From positions 203,342,232 through 203,406,231 of the forward strand of contig NC_090725.1 in NCBI RefSeq assembly GCF_036898095.1: a stretch of DNA of 64,000 nt. The letters are read 5' to 3'. The translations under genes and the position numbers were made by a program. Under the pieces are notes generated by a model. It saw nothing but the letters and a program-made list of their open reading frames with translations. It was not told the origin of the DNA and searched no databases. Of the stretch, positions 35,198 through 47,565 are shown in pieces; the stretch's first letter is position 1; every line of letters starts with the position of its first letter. Source of the stretch: Palaemon carinicauda. Lineage: Eukaryota; Arthropoda; Malacostraca; Decapoda; Palaemonidae.

Positions 35198-37135
35198 GTA
35201 TAGAGTATACACTGCCCTCGAAGCTACTCTTCTTCTCTTGGAGGGAGTGACAGAGCTCACCCAATGACTGTTTCATTAGGATATATATGAAAAGATTCAC
35301 ATTATGAAATGTAATTATAATAAAGCTGATAAAACCACTAGACCTTATAAATTATTGGCATATCTTCATAGCAAATAATCTATTCGGCTTTTTTCTATGC
35401 GAGCGCAGCTGAGAAAGTGTGAACTTTGTCAGTGATTTTATCATTTTATGCAGCCTGTTTAGGAAAAACATGATGTAAAATCACCTTTAATTTATCTATT
35501 TTGAATTCATAAGGATACAGTAAATAAAATAACATATGTAATAACATCATCTTTACTACATAATCAATATTTTATAAGATATCTGTTGCAGCAGAAGCTA
35601 CCCTCTACAAAGATTGTTTTTTAATTTAGCAATTATCTTTTACTACAGAAATAAGATAAATTCAATAAAATTTTCCTAATTTTCAACCTCATCTTATCTA
35701 AAGGTCATCTTATATGTGGAAATACAATATAGGGCATTTCTGACATATCAGCAGCAGGTAATGGTCTTCCCAAGGGTTGAGTATAGTGGAACATGTTTGA
35801 CCACCTCCCTGTTCCCTTTTGGGGGACCCTCGGGTGGTCCCAAGTCGAGCGCTGTCCCATTTTCCTAAATCTTGTGTAGGTCCTAAGGAAAAGAAATTCC
35901 TCAGGCTGGAGCACTATTCAGCAAATCACAAACTTCTTCACTTGCTTCAGCCAAAGAAGCTCCTCGGTAGAGTTTGGATCCCTTCTAGGGGGAATGGTCA
36001 ATGCTCAAAGGAAGCTTCAAGTATCCTTCCCAATCCTTGGACTTAGGTCTTGTGGTGGGATGGTCTTCTTCCTCAGATCATGAATGTACACACATCCTGC
36101 TAACCTGAAGAGGGCATATTAGTGTCTTACCTGAAGATTCTTCTCTGCTTCATCAAGAGAATACGTGTAGGGGCTCCTCGAATGATCAGTCCATGCTTAA
36201 AGGGAACTTTGAGCATTCGTGTGTATCTTTTGACTTATATACTGTGATGAAATGGTCCTCATCCTTAGGGCACTGGTGCATGCCCTTTCCGCTATTCTTA
36301 GAAGAGCCTCATGAGGACCTTTCCTTCTAAACTGTCTTTCTTCTCTTCAAGGGCAAGAGATTAGGAGAGCTGTAGGTTCTTCATCATGTCAAACTTTGAG
36401 AAATTGGTGTTCTGTCATCTCACAGACTGATGAAGACCAAGCACCAGTCAGTCCTCGAAAACCAGTTCATAATCCCATCCTTCCATGTAGGTTGACACGG
36501 TTGCCTTGTGTCATGTGAGAGCCCTGCAGTACTACTTGAGGAGGACTTTACAGCCCACACACGAGTGTTTCGCCCTTCTCGTTATCCTTAGCAGGAATAA
36601 GAATAAGAAAGAAGTGTCCAGCCACTGTTCCTTATAGCATGTTGGGGCTGCTTGTTTGCAGAAGTATCTAGGGTAATTGTGTACCTCTGCCATCTCAGAG
36701 AAGAAATCACAAGCAAAGAATTGTCAGTAGCCTTTCTGGTAACCTGTATCCTTACTTGGAACCGAAGTGGGGTCTGAAGGTTTCAGAACACCATTGCCTT
36801 TCTTTACATTACAGACGTTGCCCACATACCATTACACCACGTTCCTTGGGTCCTGAGTTAAGCTCCCTCACGAGACTAGTATGCATCATATCTAAGGTAA
36901 CATGTTCCATATGTCTTGGAGAGGTAGAATGAATGTTTATTCAACCTATTTCTTATTCTCCTCCTAATTAAAGGAATGTGGTAGCCACAACTGTTAATCA
37001 ACCCCAAAACTACTTATTTCTTCGAAAGACATTCAGCATTAAGAAAAATAAAAATATTTTTTGTCTCCGACAAGCCAAGACTGTTCGAACATATGTTGAT
37101 GGTGAGTAATGAAACACAGTACCTTTCTTGCAGAC
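35198..37135. other. Unassigned stretch without a supported gene
   Basis: 35,200-35,700 is AT-rich. 35,800-36,900 has higher GC content and reads like a decayed coding region, with short frames on both strands and no recognisable domain. It may be the remains of an old retroelement. Confidence 0.35.
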
Positions 37136-37166
37136 ATCTTTATTATTATTATTATTATTATTATTA

Positions 37167-37203
<37 letters not shown>

Positions 37204-37859
37204 TAGTTAAGCTACAACCCAAGTTAGGCAAGCAGTATGCTATTAGCCGTAGGGCTCCAACGGGGAAAAATAGTCCAGTGAGGAAAGGAAATAAGGAAAT
37301 ATATAAAGGAAAAGAGAAGTAATGAACCATTAAAATGGCTTTTTCAAGAACAGAAACATCATTCAAATAGGTCTTTCATAAATAAAATATAAAAAGAGAC
37401 TTATGTTAGCCTGTTCAACATAAGGCATTGCAAGTTTGAAATTATGATATTGTATTCCACCAATTCAACTACCTCATTAGGAAGATCATTCCATTACTTG
37501 GTCACAGCAGGAATAAAACTTCTAAAATACTGTGTAGTATTGAGCCATATGAGGAAGAATGCATGACTATTAGAATTAAATGCATACCTAGTATTACTAA
37601 CATGATAATACTGTCTGGGAAGATCTGAATGCAAAGGATGGTCAGAATTAGGAAAAATCTTATGACCTGCATAACGAACTATCTAAATGATGGTGCCAGA
37701 GATTAATTTCTAGATTAGGAATAAAAAATTTAATAACCCATAAGAATCTGCCCAACAAATGAAGATGAGATTCAGCAGCTGAAAACCAGAGAGGAGAATA
37801 ATACTTGAAACAAATCAGAATGAAAGATTAATACACTGTTTAATGATAGATTGATCGCT

Positions 37860-38209
37860 GAAAACTGTAAAAGACCTTCATAATGAGCTAATTTTTGTTT
37901 AATTGAAGAGACAACAGTACCCTGAGGATCACCAGATATCACATTCCTGTACTCACTATGGTGCCCATCAACAACACCTCATTTTGATCTACTATTTAGA
38001 AATACAATAATGATATTAAAAAGGACGGTACTAAAATCTAGGCCAATCATACAAACTTCCTGACCACGATCATGGAGTTTCTGTACAGGATTGGAGATTG
38101 TAAGAAGGGCATCACATACTCCAAGGCCCTTACAAAAGCCAAATTGCAAACTAAGCAACAGATTATTACCTTCAGCAAACCTATTTAGACGTTTTGCCAA
38201 GACATTCAA
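37860..38209 (-). pseudogene. LINE reverse transcriptase fragment, catalytic YxDD region missing
   Basis: Minus strand 38,209-37,979 reads VLAKRLNRFAEGNNLLLSLQ, FGFCKGLGVCDALLTI and VCMIGLDFSTVLF, the RT finger and first palm motifs. Past a stop the reading resumes with NVISGDPQGTV (about 37,920), equivalent to the conserved GVPQGS motif, and then jumps to unrelated sequence. The YADD palm motif expected about 40 residues later is absent, indicating an internal deletion near 37,900. Confidence 0.75.
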
Positions 38210-39241
38210 TAACTTTAGATAATATGGGAGTTATGGAAATTGGGTGGTAATCAGCTGGACTTGAACTACCACAAGCACTCATAATGGAGTAACATTGCCA
38301 ATTCTTCAACAAGTGCTAAAAGAACCTCTTCTTGCTAATTTGCTGAAAATAACAAATAACGTGGGAGGTGAGAAATTTGTAGTCTTGATAAAAAACAAAG
38401 GAAATACCATTTCAGTCTACATCTCCATGAGCTTCAATGCCCATCAGGAGAGCTTTAATTTCACGAGACCGAAAAGCTAAACTAGCAAGTTTAGCCTCAG
38501 GAAAACAGGAATGAAAAAGATCAAGTTTCTCATTAGTCTGCTTACTGTCAAAGACATCAGCCAAGAGGGTTCCCTTTTCCTTTGGATAGTAAGTGACAGA
38601 GATATCTAGTTTAAGTAAAGGAGATACTGTTACGTCTACACCAAAGAGTGCAGATTCAAGATTAGCCCACCACTTATGTTACTGGGTTGTACTAGAAAGA
38701 GTTTCTTTTAACGTTCAATTGTATTCCTTCTCAATTGAAGCATAAACTCCGTGAGTTAAAGCTCATGGCTGAGTATAGTTTTTTCAAGTCAAATCTGATA
38801 ATCTGTTACCCTTCCAAAGATGACAGGACTCCTGCTTCTACAAATAAGCATGTCTACAATCATCATTAAACCAGATTTTGTCTTCCACTTGGTACTTTAG
38901 CACATGAGAAGGAATACACCTATCAATTATGTTGACCAGGCTCAACACTATTATACAATTGTGACCAATTCAAGTTAAAAATAAAAACACTCAAAATGCC
39001 ATTCTAGTCTGCTTGTGATTTTATATAAATCTTACATGTATATGATACATCAGAAACAGGCTGCTTAGTCTTCACTCCTAATGAAATTAAGGCATGATCA
39101 GATGTCCCAACTGGAGAACCCACCTTACTTATCATAATGCAGGGGAGTTAGTGTATACTAGGTCTAAGCAGTTACCATACCTGGGAGTAGCTTTACTTCT
39201 GATTTGCTCACAACCTGATTCAGAAGCAAAGTCCAAAGCTT

Positions 39242-39751
39242 TTAAACCATGGTGATCAGTAGGAAAAAACAATTTAACCACTCCCTATGGTGAGCACTAA
39301 AATCACCAGCAAAAACAAAAGAAGCCTCTCTATCATCATCTTGTATCTTAGCTATAATGGTAAGAAGACAATTGAAGCTAGAATCGTCCATGTCTGGATT
39401 CCTGTAGGTTGAACACAAATAGTTGTTATTCCATCCGCAAACTTTTATTAACTGAATCCCATGGCATCCACATTCATAACAGAACTTAAATGAAGTAGGG
39501 TACTCAGTCCTAATATACACTGCCATTTCGCTTGCCCTAGGAATGGGATCCTGTTTCAAAATTATTGGCTTCTTGAATCCAGTAATAAGGATTTCAGATG
39601 AGTGCCTCATTTCAGAACCCAAAGTTTCTGTAGATAAAAGAATATCATTCTGTCTAGACGCAGTTGTCAGGGCTTGAATATTGGCAAGCAGACCATGAAT
39701 ATTGCAGTACAGTAAATGATACTGGCAAAGTCTATGACATACTGGTCCCAA
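39242..39751 (-). pseudogene. LINE apurinic-type endonuclease fragment
   Basis: A 169-codon open frame on the minus strand with YCNIHGLLANIQALT at the start, STETLGSEMRHS (the ET motif), STYRNPDMDDSSFN, and FVFAGDFSAHHREW (the GDFN-AHH motif, with Ser replacing Asn). These mark the APE-like endonuclease that nicks target DNA. The start and end of the domain are lost and a motif residue is changed, so activity is unlikely. Confidence 0.8.
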
Positions 39752-40585
39752 TTTTGCTTAATGTCTCCAGACAGAATAAGAATTAAAAGTAGTAAAAAAA
39801 CATCATACTTAAAAAGTAACTTAAGAATAATGCTAACAAAGAACTATATGTAGAGAAATATATATAAAGTGATTGATACAACCCATAGAGATAAAAAGTC
39901 GGATAAAATTGATCAACATGGCAGAGCTGACACCATGCAAGGATAAATACCCTCCTGGATAACCACTTCATCTGAAGGGATGACAGAAAGGGTGGTATTG
40001 AAAATTAATACTTGTTAGGAAGACAGAGAAACAGATAAGGCAAAGACAACCTCTTGATAAACCACCGGGCATCTACAGCCCTTTTTATTAAGCCTGCCTT
40101 ACACACCATTTCAAAGAAAACAGGAGGAAGAGAAGACAGATAAATAGTGTTTCTAAGTGTACCTTGAAGCAAGAGAACTCTACCCCTAAGACAGTGGAAG
40201 ACCATGGTACAGAGGCTATGGCACTTCCCAAGACTAGAGAACAATGGGTTAATTTTTAGTGTCCTTCTCCTAAAAGAGCTACTTACCATAGCTAATGAGT
40301 CTTCTGCCATTACCCAAGGGAAAGTGGCCACTGAACAATTAGTGCAGTAGTTAACTGCTTGTGTGAAGAAGAATTATTTGGTAACCTCAGTGTTGTCAGG
40401 TGTATGAGGACAGAGGAGAATGTGGAAAGAATAAGTCAGACTATTCGGTGTATGTGTAGGCAAAGGAAAAATGAACAGTAATGAGAGAGAGATCCAATAT
40501 AGTACTGCCTGGGCAGTCAAATGACCCAATAACCGTAGTGGTAGTATCTCAACGGATTGCTGGTGCCTTGGCCAACCTACTACAA

Positions 40586-41783
40586 GAATATCTTCCTGGC
40601 AAGGAAGAGTAGTCTTACCAAGCATTGCTCCTAATGCTCCTAGCTTAACACTACATATGTTATCTCCCTGTTAGGGAGATACATTTTCAGTGTCCTAGTA
40701 CTGGCCTCTAAATCCTGTGATTTATTGTCAGGGGGTTGCTAGATTTACCTTTCCCACTGTTGTACGGGTTTAGGTTTTCTGTGTCCTAGTAGGGGATTCT
40801 ATGTTCCTATGATTGGCTGTTAGAGGTTTTTTGGAGTTACCTTTATCACTACTTTGCAGGACCAGAAAAGAAAAAGAGCCTTTCAGCTTGATTCTACTCC
40901 CACCATTGAGAGTGTCTCCCTAGGATAAAAAGTTTGTATACTTGTAGAATCACATAATTTTTACAGTAATTTATATTTCTATAGCTATACAAAACTGAGT
41001 TTGCAAATTAAATTTATCACCTCAATCACCACTCTCAGTCCTAGGCCTAAGGATGTAGCTGGCTATTGTATGACAGGCAGGTGGGTGGGACTTCCCCCTC
41101 AACAACCTGGCATTACCAACTGCTTTGCTAATTATTAGTTCCCATTACAGTAGTTCAGACTATGATGGACTACACAACAAATCCTGGGAACCAGTCTTCA
41201 ATATTTTTATATCTTTGTTTTTTTTTTTTACTTAATAGACTATGGTTTTTTTTATTTATAGCCATTGCTGATAGTAATACCCAAGGCATTACCTGTCATT
41301 CAATAACTTGAAAAGAATTTATGTTTACCTTACAGGATATCTCATATTCTCCAACTTAATGGTCTTTGTTGTTAAATAGATTTCTGATTTTAATTTTTAA
41401 AAATTCTACAGGTACATTTAATCATACTCAGTGATTTTTCTATAGATCATGTAATTTTTGGATTTTAAGGAGTTCTCAGAGTCCATTATAAAAGGTTATT
41501 AGTTACATTTCTTATATTTATAGGATTACATTTAAAACATTCCTTTCATCTTCATTAAAATTTTTACTGACCATTGACAGTTTATACAAAGAACCATAAG
41601 TAATGCCTTTGCTGCACTACCTAAGTTTACAATGATTTCTGGGTTATTTTTATCTATGTACCTGTACTCCTTATCATTTTTTTTTTTTTTTTTTTTTTTT
41701 TTGTAATATGGCTAGAACACTCTTCTAAGGAAGTGATAGACTATCTTGTGCAATTTTGACATTCAAAAGACCTACACAGTTAT
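40586..41783. other. Unassigned non-coding stretch
   Basis: No supported gene. A 26-base poly-T tract lies at 41,677-41,702. The DNA from 40,900 to 41,130 (GTTTGTATACTTGTAGAATC, TATAGCTATACAAAACTGAG) contains short inverted matches that resemble a retroelement end, but I could not assign it. Confidence 0.4.
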
Positions 41784-41789
41784 TTTTCA

Positions 41790-41957
41790 ATATTTAACTT
41801 AGCCGGTGATTATAATAGCTGCAACTCTGTTGCCCGACAGACAACTCTACGGTAAAAACTCGCCAGCGATCGCTACACAGGTTGCGGGTGTGCCCAACAG
41901 CGCCATCTGTCGTCCAGATACCCAGTACTCAATGTAAACAAAGACTCAATTTTCTCT
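41790..41957 (+). repeat. Left inverted terminal repeat of DIRS element D
   Basis: TATTTAACTTAGCCGGTGAT, then GCAACTCTGTTGCCCGACAG and CGCCATCTGTCGTCCAGATA, ending AAGACTCAATTTTCTC. It is the reverse complement of 48,105-48,262 nearly base for base. Confidence 0.88.
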
Positions 41958-42161
41958 CTGTCGAGCTATCGACAAGACGTACTTACTCGCTGTTGCTAAA
42001 CTGGAGTTTTTTCACAACTAATTGGTGAAGTACTTTATTCTAGTTTTGAGCTTTCGCTGTGCAGGGTTTCTCTTCACACAAATCCTTGAACTCTTTTTGA
42101 TAACGGATTCTTTGTTGATGACTTTTTGATAGTTTTTTAATTTCCCTTTGACCAATTCAAA

Positions 42162-44607
42162 ATGGCTGACCCTTCACAAGTCCCAAAATTTAGGAAGTGC
42201 AATGCTAGGGACTGTTCAAGGCGTCTTCCGAAGGCTTCTATCGACCCTCACACTGTTTGTTCCAATTGTCGGGTTAAAACCTGTCAATTGGAAGATCGGT
42301 GTGAGGAGTGCGTTGGGCTTTCGGAATTCGATTTTATCGAATTCCAAAAGTATACACGTAGGCTAGAGAGAGATAGAGTTAGGAGAAGTTCTTCTCGTTC
42401 TGTTGATATATCCTCTCCTCATGCCCCACAACCTATTCCTTCCCCTGTAGTGGTTGCTCCTAACCCCCCTCCTGGCACTCAGGAACCTTCGATGGCTGAT
42501 ATGATGCGTGCCATCCAGGCTCTGGGTGAGAGAGTTGAGTCCCTTGCTAGTGACCGTAATCAGCTCATGGCGGATGTGAGGGAGCTTAAGTGCAAAAGTG
42601 CAGTGGGAAGTGCTAAAGTGCCGAGTGATAGTGTTGTGGATAGTGTTGCGCTTGAGGGTTCGTCTGTTCGTGCCTGTCGTCCTCCTAGTCCGGGACCTCT
42701 TGCAAGCTCCCAAGTCCAGGGGAGAAGCAATGTCGTACGACAAATGGGTTCGAGAGGCTTTAATCAGCGAACAGACGTTCCCTCCGTGGTATCGGGCGTA
42801 TCTACCCAAGATCGCCCCTACCTAACTAAGACTAGAGAGCCCATTTATACCTCGTCTTCGGAAGGTGTTTCTCGCAAGAAACCCTGGACCAAGGTCTCAC
42901 GACCGCTTAAACGCAAGTCGGTCCCTTCAGCGCAAGTCCAACGGCCCGGTTGTAGCCACTGGGTCAGTTCGGACTCGCTGCCGTCATCCGATGACTGCTC
43001 ACCGCCTAAGAGAGGCAAAGCGGTACCGCTTCAGACAGTAACACCGTCTGTCGCCGCACCTGCTCCTGTAGACCCTAAGTGGTCTCTACTGCAAGACATG
43101 CAGTCTAAACTAACGTCTCTAATGCAGGACTTTCGTGCGGAGAAGGTTGCTGCCGCACCAGCTAGTGCAGCACCTAGCATACAACCTTCCACACGATCGG
43201 TTGTTCGTCCTGTGGACGCTGAGGTAACCTTCTCACGCACACCAGTTGAGAGAGTTCCGCCACCCATGCGTTCCAGTGTGATCTGCCAGCCGCATGTTGA
43301 CGTTAAGCGACGCACGGAGGTCTCCGTTGACGTTCGGGAGGTTCACCAACCGTCAGAGTTGCTTTGTTTTGACGCGGTGCGTCAACCTCCGCAACCCAGT
43401 GTGGTTTCCACTGCGCACCCACATCAGTCTAGACAGTCTGGAGTAGACGCTGTGCGTCCCCGCGCTGCCATGGTTGTTGCCAGTTCACAGACTGGGCAGC
43501 AGTTCCATGACGTTGCGTCCGGCTCAGTCACGCATGCACCCGTGCGACCGGACTCAGCGAACCAGCCGTTACCCACTCCGTTGCCGTTTCCTCATCAGTT
43601 ATCGGATGAGGGACTTTCTGATGATGATGTTGCTGCACACATAGATGAACCACAATCAGAATTGGACGAGCCTAAGTCTTCGCAACCCTCTTTGGACTTT
43701 AGGAAAGTTTTGGCCATTTTCAAAGAGATGTTTCCGGACCAGTTTGTTTCTGTGGCTCCTCGTTCTCCTCCGTCAGAGTTTGTGTTAGGCATGCCGTCTA
43801 CCGCTCCTGCCTTTACTAGACTCGTCCTCGCACGCTCGTCCAAGAGAGCTTTGCGGGTGTTAGGAGAATGGTTGCAGTCCAAGAAGAGTTTAGGGAAGAC
43901 AGCCTTTACGTTTCCCCCTGCTAGACTCTCTTCTAGATCGAGCGTCTGGTATGCCACGGGAGAAGTTCTCGGCTTGGGAGTTCCTGCCTCTGCCCAGGGC
44001 GACTTCTCAAGCCTCGTAGACTCTCCCCGCCACCTTGCCATGAGACGGTCAAAGATATGTTGGTCATCTTCGGACCTGGACCACCTTTTGAAAGGTATCT
44101 TTAGGGCCTTCGAAGTTTTTAACTTCTTAGACTGGTGTCTAGGAGCCCTAAGCAGAAAGATCTCTCCGACAGAGAAAGAGTCTTCCTTGCTCATTATGCC
44201 CTGCATGGACAAGGCCATACGTGATGGGTCTAGTGAGCTTGCTGCATCATTTGTGTCCGGAGTCCTTAAAAAGCGTGAAAACCTATGCTCATTCCTTTCA
44301 AGCTGGAGTTACACCGTGCCAGAGATTCGAGCTTCTTTTTGCTCCTCTTTCCAAGTGCCTTTTTCCAGAAGACCTGATTAAGGAAATAGCCGCTTCATTG
44401 ATACAGAAGGACACTCACGATCTTGTTGCGTCCTCCGCTCGCAAAGCTACCCCTTTGCCTACCTTGTCAGCTAGACCAAGGATGGACACTCCAGCGTCCC
44501 GTTTTTTTCCGCCCTTTCGTGGCAGAGCCTCCAGCAGAGGAGGTGCTCGTGCCGAAGGGAAACGAGGAAAGAAGAAAGAAACCAAGTCCTTTAAGGGCAG
44601 AGTCTGA
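42162..44607 (+). pseudogene. gag of DIRS element D, single frameshift near 44,290
   Basis: ATG at 42,162 in good context (AAAATGG). Residues 13-50 hold a Cys/His cluster (C13, C18, H30, C33, C36, C41, C47, C50), likely a zinc-binding module. A Ser/Pro-rich linker and a coiled-coil-like stretch follow (about residues 112-145, MADMMRAIQALGERVESLAS), then a long low-complexity Ser/Pro/Val region and a helical capsid-like domain from about residue 510. The first frame ends at 44,381. The family-typical continuation (FQAGVTP, ELLFAPLSKCLFPEDLIKEI and a Lys/Arg/Gly-rich tail) is in the next frame up to TGA 44,605. A one-base indel near 44,285-44,295 therefore breaks gag, unless it is a sequencing error. 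Confidence 0.8.
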
Positions 44608-46666
44608 CTGCCAGCTTCTTCAGACAGCAGTGGGAGCCAGACTCAAGAACTTCTGGCAGACCTGGGAAGAGAGAGGCGCAGATGCACAATCTGTGAAGTT
44701 GCTCAGAGAGGGGTACAAGATCCCGTTTGTACGGAAACCCCCTCTAGCAACGTCTCCCATCGATCTCTCTCCCAGGTACAGAGAGGAAGACAAGAGACGA
44801 GCCTTGAAACAGGAGGTGTCTCTTTTACTAGAGAAGGGAGCAGTGGTCAGAGTCTCGGACCTTCAATCTCCGGGATTCTACAACCGACTCTTCTTGGTGT
44901 CAAAGAAGACAGGAGGGTGGAGGCCGGTGCTAGACGTCAGTGCTCTGAATGTCTTTGTCACAAAGCAGACGTTCTCCATGGAGACCTCAAAGTCAGTCTT
45001 AGCAGCGGTCAGAAGGGAAGACTGGATGGTCTCTTTAGACCTAAGGGACGCCTACTTCCACGTCCCCATCCACCCGGACTCCCAACCTTTTCTGAGATTC
45101 GTTTTCGAAAAGGTTGTCTACCAGTTTCAAGCCCTGTGCTTTGGCCTAAGCACAGCTCCTCTTGTGTTTACGAGGCTGATGAGGAATGTAGCCAAATTCC
45201 TTCATTTAGCGGACATCCGAGCCTCCCTCTATTTGGACGACTGGCTTCTCAGAGCTTCTTCCAGTCGTCGCTGTCTGAAGGATCTAAAGTGGACTCTAGA
45301 TCTGACCAAGGAATTGGGTCTCCTTGTCAATATGGAAAAGTCACAACTGGTCCCATCCCAAACTATTGTGTATTTAGGGATGGAGATTCACAGTCTAGCT
45401 TTTCGGGCTTTTCCGTCGGCCCCCAGAACAAGCCAAGCCCAGTTATGCATCCAGAACATGCTGAAGAAGGAACGATGTTCAGTCAGGAAGTGGATGAGTC
45501 TGATAGGGACGCTATCATCCCTGGAACAGTTTGTGTCATTAGGAAGACTACACCTCCGTCCTCTTCATTACCACCTAGCATTTCACTGGAAAAAGGACAA
45601 GACGCTAGAAGCGGTCTCGATCCCCATTTCCGAGAAGATGAAGTCTTGCCTGACTTGGTGGAAGGACAGTATCAGCCTAAGAGAGGGTCTTCCCCTGGCT
45701 GTTCAGACTCCCAACCACGTTCTCTTCTCGGACGCATCGGACGTAGGCTGGGGCGCGACATTAGACGGTCGGGAATGTTCGGGACTATGGAACTCGAGTC
45801 AAAGGATAATGCATATCAACTGCAAGGAGCTACTGGCAGTACATCTGGCCTTGAAAAGCTTCAGGTCTCTCCTTCAAGGCAAAGTGGTGGAAGTGAACTC
45901 GGACAACGCCACTGCCTTGGCGTACATCTCCAACCAAGGAGGGACCCACTCACTGACGTTGTACGAGATCGCAAGGGACCTGCTCATCTGGTCAAAAGGT
46001 CAAAACATATCACTAGTAACGAGGTTCATCCAAGGCAACTCGAATGTCATGGCAGATTGTCTCAGTCGGAAGGGGCAAGTCATTCCAACAGAATGGACCC
46101 TCCACAAGGATGTATGCAAGAGACTTTGGGCCACTTGGGGCCAACCAACCATAGATCTCTTTGCAACCTCGATGACCAAGAGGCTCCCAATATATTGCTC
46201 ACCAATCCCAGACCCAGCAGCAATACACATAGATGCCTTTCTCCTAGATTGGTCGCATCTAGATCTATACGCATTCCCACCGTTCAAGATTGTCAACAAG
46301 GTACTGCAGAAGTTCACCTCTCACGAAGGGACAAGGTTGACGCTAGTTGCTCCCCTCTGGCCCGCGAGAGAATGGTTCACCGAGGTACTTCGATGGCTAG
46401 TAGACGTTCCCAGAAGTCTCCCTCTAAGGGTGGACCTTCTACGTCAGCCACACGTAAAGAAGGTACACCAAAGCCTCCACGCTCTTCGTCTGACTGCCTT
46501 CAGACTATCGAAAGACTCTCGAGAGCTAGAGGCTTTTCGAAGGAGGCAGCCAGTGCGATTGCTAGAGCAAGGAGAACATCCACCCTTAGAGTCTACCAAT
46601 CGAAGTGGGAAGTATTCCGAAACTGGTGCAAGTCAGTATCTGTATCCTCAACCAGTACCTCTGTAG
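44608..46666 (+). CDS. pol of DIRS element D: reverse transcriptase, RNase H, methyltransferase-like domain
   Basis: The frame is open from 44,423 (overlapping the gag tail) to TAA 46,664; the functional part begins near 44,640 (LKNFWQTWEERGAD). Counting from 44,423: RT about residues 105-345, with GWRPVLDVSALN, MVSLDLRDAYFHVP, FGLSTAP and the catalytic YLDDW at about 270; RNase H about 430-545 with acidic residues in FSDAS, CKELLAV, NSDNATAL and MADCLSR; methyltransferase-like domain about 563-650 with TIDLFATSMTKRLPIYCSPI, DAFLLDW, LYAFPPF and LVAPLWPAREW. No defect is seen. It copies element RNA into DNA. It sits in a different frame from gag and from YR, so expression needs frameshifting, reinitiation or a separate RNA. 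Confidence 0.92.
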
Positions 46667-47565
46667 CTCAGATTGCTGACTTTCTCTTATACCTGAGAAA
46701 AGAACGATCACTTTCAGCTCCCACTATCAAGGGCTACAGAAGCATGTTGGCATCGGTCTTCCGGCATAGAGGCTTAGATCTTTCCAACAATAAAGATCTA
46801 CAGGACCTCCTTAAGTCTTTTGAGACCACGAAGGAGCGTCGTTTGGTTACACCTGGTTGGAATTTAGACGTGGTACTAAGATTCCTCATGTCAGACAGGT
46901 TTGAGCCGCTACAATCAGCCTCCCTGAAAGATCTCACCTTAAAGACACTTTTCCTGGTATGCTTAGCCACAGCTAAAAGAGTCAGTGAGATTCATGCCTT
47001 CAGCAAGAACATCGGATTTTCGTCAGAAAAGGCTACATGTTCTCTACAACTTGGTTTTCTAGCCAAAAACGAGCTACCTTCTCGACCTTGGCCGAAATCG
47101 TTCGATGTTCCCAGCTTATCGAATATGGTTGGCAATGAACTAGAAAGAGTCTTATGCCCTGTGAGAGCTCTTAAGTTCTATTTAAAACGAACTAAACCTT
47201 TACGAGGCCTATCTGAAGCTTTATGGTGTTCAGTTAAGAAACCATCTTTGCCTATGTCAAAGAATGCTTTATCCTATTTTATCAGACTGTTAATACGAGA
47301 AGCTCATTCCCATCTGAGTGAGGAAGACCAAGCATTGCTGAAGGTAAGGACACACGAAGTTAGAGCTGTCGCAACTTCAGTGGCCTTTAAGCAAAATAGA
47401 TCTCTGCGAAGTATAATGGACGCAACCTATTGGAGAAGCAAGTCAGTGTTTGCGTCTTTTTATCTAAAGGATGTCCAGTCTCTTTACGAGGACTGCTACA
47501 CACTTGGACCATTCGTAGCAGCGAGTGCAGTAGTGGGTGAGGGCTCAACCACTACAATTCCCTAA
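44608..47565 (+). CDS. Tyrosine recombinase of DIRS element D (frame open from the gag stop onwards)
   Basis: The YR itself occupies about 46,430-47,565. The core-binding part includes TLRVYQSKWEVFRNWCKS and SAPTIKGYRSMLASVF. The catalytic domain has the first Arg in TAKRVSEI (about 46,979), LGFLAKNELP, the His-x-x-Arg box in THEVRAVATS (about 47,350), and the Tyr in FASFYLKDV (about 47,460). All four key residues are present and there is no stop. This frame has no stop between the gag TGA (44,605-44,607) and 47,563: 985 codons, about 600 of which overlap pol in another frame. The gag tail lies in this same frame. The YR would integrate the circular DNA at T-rich sites without target duplication. 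Confidence 0.88.
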   Translation: MPASSDSSGSQTQELLADLGRERRRCTICEVAQRGVQDPVCTETPSSNVSHRSLSQVQRGRQETSLETGGVSFTREGSSGQSLGPSISGILQPTLLGVKEDRRVEAGARRQCSECLCHKADVLHGDLKVSLSSGQKGRLDGLFRPKGRLLPRPHPPGLPTFSEIRFRKGCLPVSSPVLWPKHSSSCVYEADEECSQIPSFSGHPSLPLFGRLASQSFFQSSLSEGSKVDSRSDQGIGSPCQYGKVTTGPIPNYCVFRDGDSQSSFSGFSVGPQNKPSPVMHPEHAEEGTMFSQEVDESDRDAIIPGTVCVIRKTTPPSSSLPPSISLEKGQDARSGLDPHFREDEVLPDLVEGQYQPKRGSSPGCSDSQPRSLLGRIGRRLGRDIRRSGMFGTMELESKDNAYQLQGATGSTSGLEKLQVSPSRQSGGSELGQRHCLGVHLQPRRDPLTDVVRDRKGPAHLVKRSKHITSNEVHPRQLECHGRLSQSEGASHSNRMDPPQGCMQETLGHLGPTNHRSLCNLDDQEAPNILLTNPRPSSNTHRCLSPRLVASRSIRIPTVQDCQQGTAEVHLSRRDKVDASCSPLARERMVHRGTSMASRRSQKSPSKGGPSTSATRKEGTPKPPRSSSDCLQTIERLSRARGFSKEAASAIARARRTSTLRVYQSKWEVFRNWCKSVSVSSTSTSVAQIADFLLYLRKERSLSAPTIKGYRSMLASVFRHRGLDLSNNKDLQDLLKSFETTKERRLVTPGWNLDVVLRFLMSDRFEPLQSASLKDLTLKTLFLVCLATAKRVSEIHAFSKNIGFSSEKATCSLQLGFLAKNELPSRPWPKSFDVPSLSNMVGNELERVLCPVRALKFYLKRTKPLRGLSEALWCSVKKPSLPMSKNALSYFIRLLIREAHSHLSEEDQALLKVRTHEVRAVATSVAFKQNRSLRSIMDATYWRSKSVFASFYLKDVQSLYEDCYTLGPFVAASAVVGEGSTTTIP

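Larger units (their letters stand above)
37136..40585 (-). mobile_element. Non-LTR retrotransposon (Jockey/CR1-like LINE), decayed
   Basis: Read on the minus strand. The 5' region is 40,585-39,990, then an endonuclease remnant (39,751-39,242), a linker with FNDDCRHAYL (about 38,870), RT fragments (38,209-37,860), a C-terminal FIPAVTK-like segment (about 37,515), a 3' untranslated part and a (TAA)n-type tail at 37,138-37,201. Order and tail are those of a LINE. The ORF has many stops and frameshifts, so it is inactive. Confidence 0.8.

Noticed and set aside
40930..41110. Possible end of another DIRS element
   Set aside because: Short inverted matches are present, but no partner repeat, ICR or coding region goes with them.
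42363..44218. Long minus-strand ORFs opposite gag of element D
   Set aside because: They lie antisense to a well-supported gag frame and show no domain or start context.
46000..46970. Minus-strand ORFs opposite pol/YR of D and their copies at 51.6-52.6 kb
   Set aside because: Antisense shadows of conserved coding sequence, duplicated only because the region is duplicated.
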